A stretch of DNA of 5,575 nucleotides from the NCBI GenBank assembly GCA_045660325.1, contig JAZRDO010000035.1, positions 1 to 5,575 on the forward strand, read 5' to 3'. Under the pieces are notes generated by a model. That model was not told where the DNA came from. It made no database searches and saw only the letters and a list, made by a program, of their open reading frames with translations. The DNA is from SVTX01 sp045660325. GTDB lineage: Bacteria > Bacillota > Clostridia > Oscillospirales > CAG-272. Position 1 is the stretch's first letter. Every line of letters begins with the position of its first letter. Of the stretch, positions 3,602 to 5,575 are shown in pieces. The position numbers and the translations under genes are program-made.

Positions 3602-5542
3602 ATGAGAATTAATTTTGACTCCAAGGTTTTTGAATCCGAAGCTCCCGTAACGGTTTATGACGCCGCTAAGGAAGTATTCGGTATGGTTGAGAGAAGTGTG
3701 CTTGCCGCATCCGTTAACGGAGAGACAGTTGCGCTTAACTTCCTCATTGAAAATGACGCTGATGTAAAGCTTCTTACGTTTGCCGACAAGGAGGGCGCGC
3801 ACGTTTTCAGACATACTGCATCCCATATTCTTGCTCAGGCAGTAAAGAGACTTTACCCCGAAACAAAGCTTACTATCGGCCCTGCGATCGAAAACGGCTT
3901 CTACTACGATTTTGATTCCGACGTAGCGTTTACTCCCGAGATCCTTACAAAGCTCGAGGCAGAGATGAAGAAGATCGTAAAGGAAAACCTCAAGATCGAA
4001 AGATTTGAGCTTCCCAGAGCTGAGGCGATCGCGTTTATGCAGGAAAAGAATGAGCCCTACAAGGTTCAGCTTATCGAGGAGCTTCCCGAGGGATCGGTTA
4101 TCAGCTTCTACCGTCAGGGCGAATTCGTTGACCTTTGCGCAGGTCCCCACCTCTTCGCGACAGGCGCTGTAAAGGCACTGAAGCTTACACAGTGCACAGG
4201 CGCATATTGGAAGGGAGATCAGAACAATAAGCAGCTCCAGAGAGTTTACGGTCTTGCATTCCCCACAAAGGATGAGCTCAACGCATACGTTGCTATGCTT
4301 GAGGAGGCAAGAAAGAGAGACCATAACAAGGTTGGCCGTGAGCTTGAATACTTTACAACTGTTGACTCCATAGGTCAGGGCCTTCCCATTTTGCTCCCCA
4401 AGGGCTCAAGAGTTATCCAGACTCTTCAGAGATGGGTTGAGGACGAGGAGCAGAGAAGAGGCTACCTTCTTACAAAGACACCCCTTATGGCTAAGAGAGA
4501 CCTTTACAGAATTTCGGGTCACTGGGATCACTACCGCGACGGTATGTTTATTATGGGCGATCCCGACGACGAGACAAAGGAATGCTTTGCGCTCCGTCCT
4601 ATGACTTGCCCCTTCCAGTATCAGGTATTCCTCAACAAGAAGCGCTCCTACCGTGATCTTCCTATGAGACTCGGCGAGACATCCACGCTCTTCAGAAACG
4701 AGGATAGCGGCGAGATGCACGGTCTTATCCGTGTTCGTCAGTTTACAATTTCCGAGGGACATCTTATCCTTCGTCCCGAGCAGCTCGCTGAGGAATTCAA
4801 GGGCTGTCTCGACCTTGCAAAGCACTGCCTTGAAACAGTAGGTCTTTGGGAGGACTGTACGTTCAGATTCTCACAGTGGGATCCTAAGCGCACTGATAAG
4901 TATGAGGGAACTGCAGAGCAGTGGAATGAGGCTCAGACAATTATGGGCGAGCTTCTTGACGCGTACCTTGGCCGTGAAAATTATGCTATCGGTATTGACG
5001 AGGCTGCATTCTACGGTCCTAAGCTTGACATTCAGTGCAAGAACGTATTTGGTAAGGAAGATACGATCGTTACAATTCAGGTTGATATGCTTCTTGCCAA
5101 GAAGTTCGGTATGGAATACGTTGATTCCGATAATACCTTGAAGACTCCTTATATCATTCACAGAACATCTCTTGGTTGCTATGAGAGAACACTCGCGCTT
5201 CTTCTTGAAAAGTATGCGGGCGCGCTTCCTACGTGGATGGCTCCTACACAGATCAAGTTCCTTCCTATCGGTGACGATCAGGTTGCATATTGCGAGGAGC
5301 TTGAGCGCAAGCTTTCCGCATTCGGCGTAAGATGTGAGATCGACAGACGTAACGAGACAATCGGCTACAAGCTCCGTCAGGCTCAGCTTGAAAAGGCACC
5401 CAACATTGCAGTTATCGGTGCAAAGGAGGTTGAGGGCAGAACCGTTGCTCTCCGTTCCAGACGTGAAGGCGATAAGGGTGTGCTTTCTATCGATGAATTT
5501 GTAAAGTATATCCTTGAGGAGATCTCCGAAAAGAGAAGATAA
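3602..5542 (+). CDS. thrS: Threonyl-tRNA synthetase
   Basis: This cytoplasmic class II synthetase of 646 residues charges tRNA-Thr and is full length for the bacterial form. Domains in order: TGS (about 1-61); the N2 editing domain with HTASH (71-75), C179 and H183 in LCAGPH, which hydrolyses Ser-tRNA-Thr; the catalytic core from about 245, with motif 1 region KGSRVIQTLQRWVEDE, motif 2 FRNEDSGEMHGLIRVR (364-379, R365) and motif 3 around LGCYERTLALLLE (524-536, R529); and the anticodon-binding domain from about 545 (PTWMAPTQIKFLPI ... EIDRRNETIGYKLRQAQ). Expected zinc ligands are C336, H387 and H520. Unusual wording in the core (MTCPFQYQ, FTISEGH, VTIQVDM) marks a divergent ThrRS subgroup, but essential residues remain. 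The start has GGTGAG (3591-3596) at 5 nt. Expression is controlled by the T-box leader just upstream. A terminator follows, so it is the last gene of its unit. Confidence 0.98.
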   Translation: MRINFDSKVFESEAPVTVYDAAKEVFGMVERSVLAASVNGETVALNFLIENDADVKLLTFADKEGAHVFRHTASHILAQAVKRLYPETKLTIGPAIENGFYYDFDSDVAFTPEILTKLEAEMKKIVKENLKIERFELPRAEAIAFMQEKNEPYKVQLIEELPEGSVISFYRQGEFVDLCAGPHLFATGAVKALKLTQCTGAYWKGDQNNKQLQRVYGLAFPTKDELNAYVAMLEEARKRDHNKVGRELEYFTTVDSIGQGLPILLPKGSRVIQTLQRWVEDEEQRRGYLLTKTPLMAKRDLYRISGHWDHYRDGMFIMGDPDDETKECFALRPMTCPFQYQVFLNKKRSYRDLPMRLGETSTLFRNEDSGEMHGLIRVRQFTISEGHLILRPEQLAEEFKGCLDLAKHCLETVGLWEDCTFRFSQWDPKRTDKYEGTAEQWNEAQTIMGELLDAYLGRENYAIGIDEAAFYGPKLDIQCKNVFGKEDTIVTIQVDMLLAKKFGMEYVDSDNTLKTPYIIHRTSLGCYERTLALLLEKYAGALPTWMAPTQIKFLPIGDDQVAYCEELERKLSAFGVRCEIDRRNETIGYKLRQAQLEKAPNIAVIGAKEVEGRTVALRSRREGDKGVLSIDEFVKYILEEISEKRR

Positions 5543-5557
5543 TTTAAAAAAAAGAGC

Positions 5558-5575
5558 CGTCGGACTTATCCGACG
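5558..5575 (+). terminator. Terminator hairpin after thrS, cut by the window end
   Basis: CGTCGGA (5558-5564) pairs with TCCGACG (5569-5575) around the loop CTTA. The 5' side is preceded by a long A-run (5546-5553), so the missing 3' side is expected to continue as GGCTC followed by T residues. It lies 15 bp after the thrS stop. Confidence 0.8.

Noticed and set aside
3575..4324. Open frame of 249 codons on the minus strand over the thrS start
   Set aside because: It is antisense to the TGS and editing domains of ThrRS and runs into the T-box leader side; its content looks like a codon-bias shadow.
1..5575. CRISPR arrays, insertion sequences, tRNA or rRNA genes, phage or toxin-antitoxin modules
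   Set aside because: No direct repeat array, transposase, terminal repeats, cloverleaf or rRNA-like sequence was seen. The gene content is mainly housekeeping with one regulator-lipoprotein pair.

Overview
The window looks like chromosomal DNA from a Gram-positive anaerobe of the class Clostridia, probably near Oscillospiraceae/Ruminococcaceae. The grounds are moderate AT content with very AT-rich intergenic DNA, near-consensus sigma-A promoters with TGn extended -10 elements, strong GGAGG/GGTGA ribosome binding sites, a T-box leader before an aminoacyl-tRNA synthetase gene, a type II lipoprotein, and an XRE regulator with a typical clostridial N-terminus. The taxonomy is inference from style, not from a marker gene.

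Layout: the last 16 codons of an unidentified gene (1-51) run straight into a strong hairpin terminator. A consensus promoter with a 15-bp palindrome at its start site then drives a two-gene unit: an XRE-family HTH regulator with a long alpha-helical, TPR-like C-terminal region (164-1087), and an overlapping small lipoprotein with a Cys/His-rich C-terminal motif (1077-1421). A shared bidirectional terminator separates this unit from the convergent glyA gene (serine hydroxymethyltransferase, 1455-2702, minus strand). A 240-bp AT-rich divergent intergenic region holds the glyA promoter area, with a 16-bp palindrome, and a perfect-consensus promoter for a methylglyoxal synthase homologue (2943-3371). 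Three bases after that gene's stop codon, a complete threonine-type T-box leader begins (specifier ACC, 7-nt bulge antiterminator, competing terminator) and controls thrS (3602-5542). A terminator hairpin after thrS is cut by the window end.

How the parts work together: thrS is controlled by uncharged tRNA-Thr through transcription attenuation. The methylglyoxal synthase homologue lies directly upstream, so thrS may be transcribed partly by read-through from its promoter, partly from a TATAAT inside the end of that gene, or both. glyA supplies glycine and one-carbon units and is transcribed independently. The regulator-lipoprotein pair is the least explained part. Its architecture (HTH plus helical repeats, then an overlapping secreted lipoprotein gene) invites comparison with RRNPP-type peptide-sensing systems, although nothing here proves peptide signalling.

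The two observations most worth a second look are the methylglyoxal synthase homologue, whose residues at several expected catalytic and phosphate-binding positions are changed, and the regulator-lipoprotein module, whose lipoprotein signal peptide ends in a sequence similar to enterococcal pheromones.
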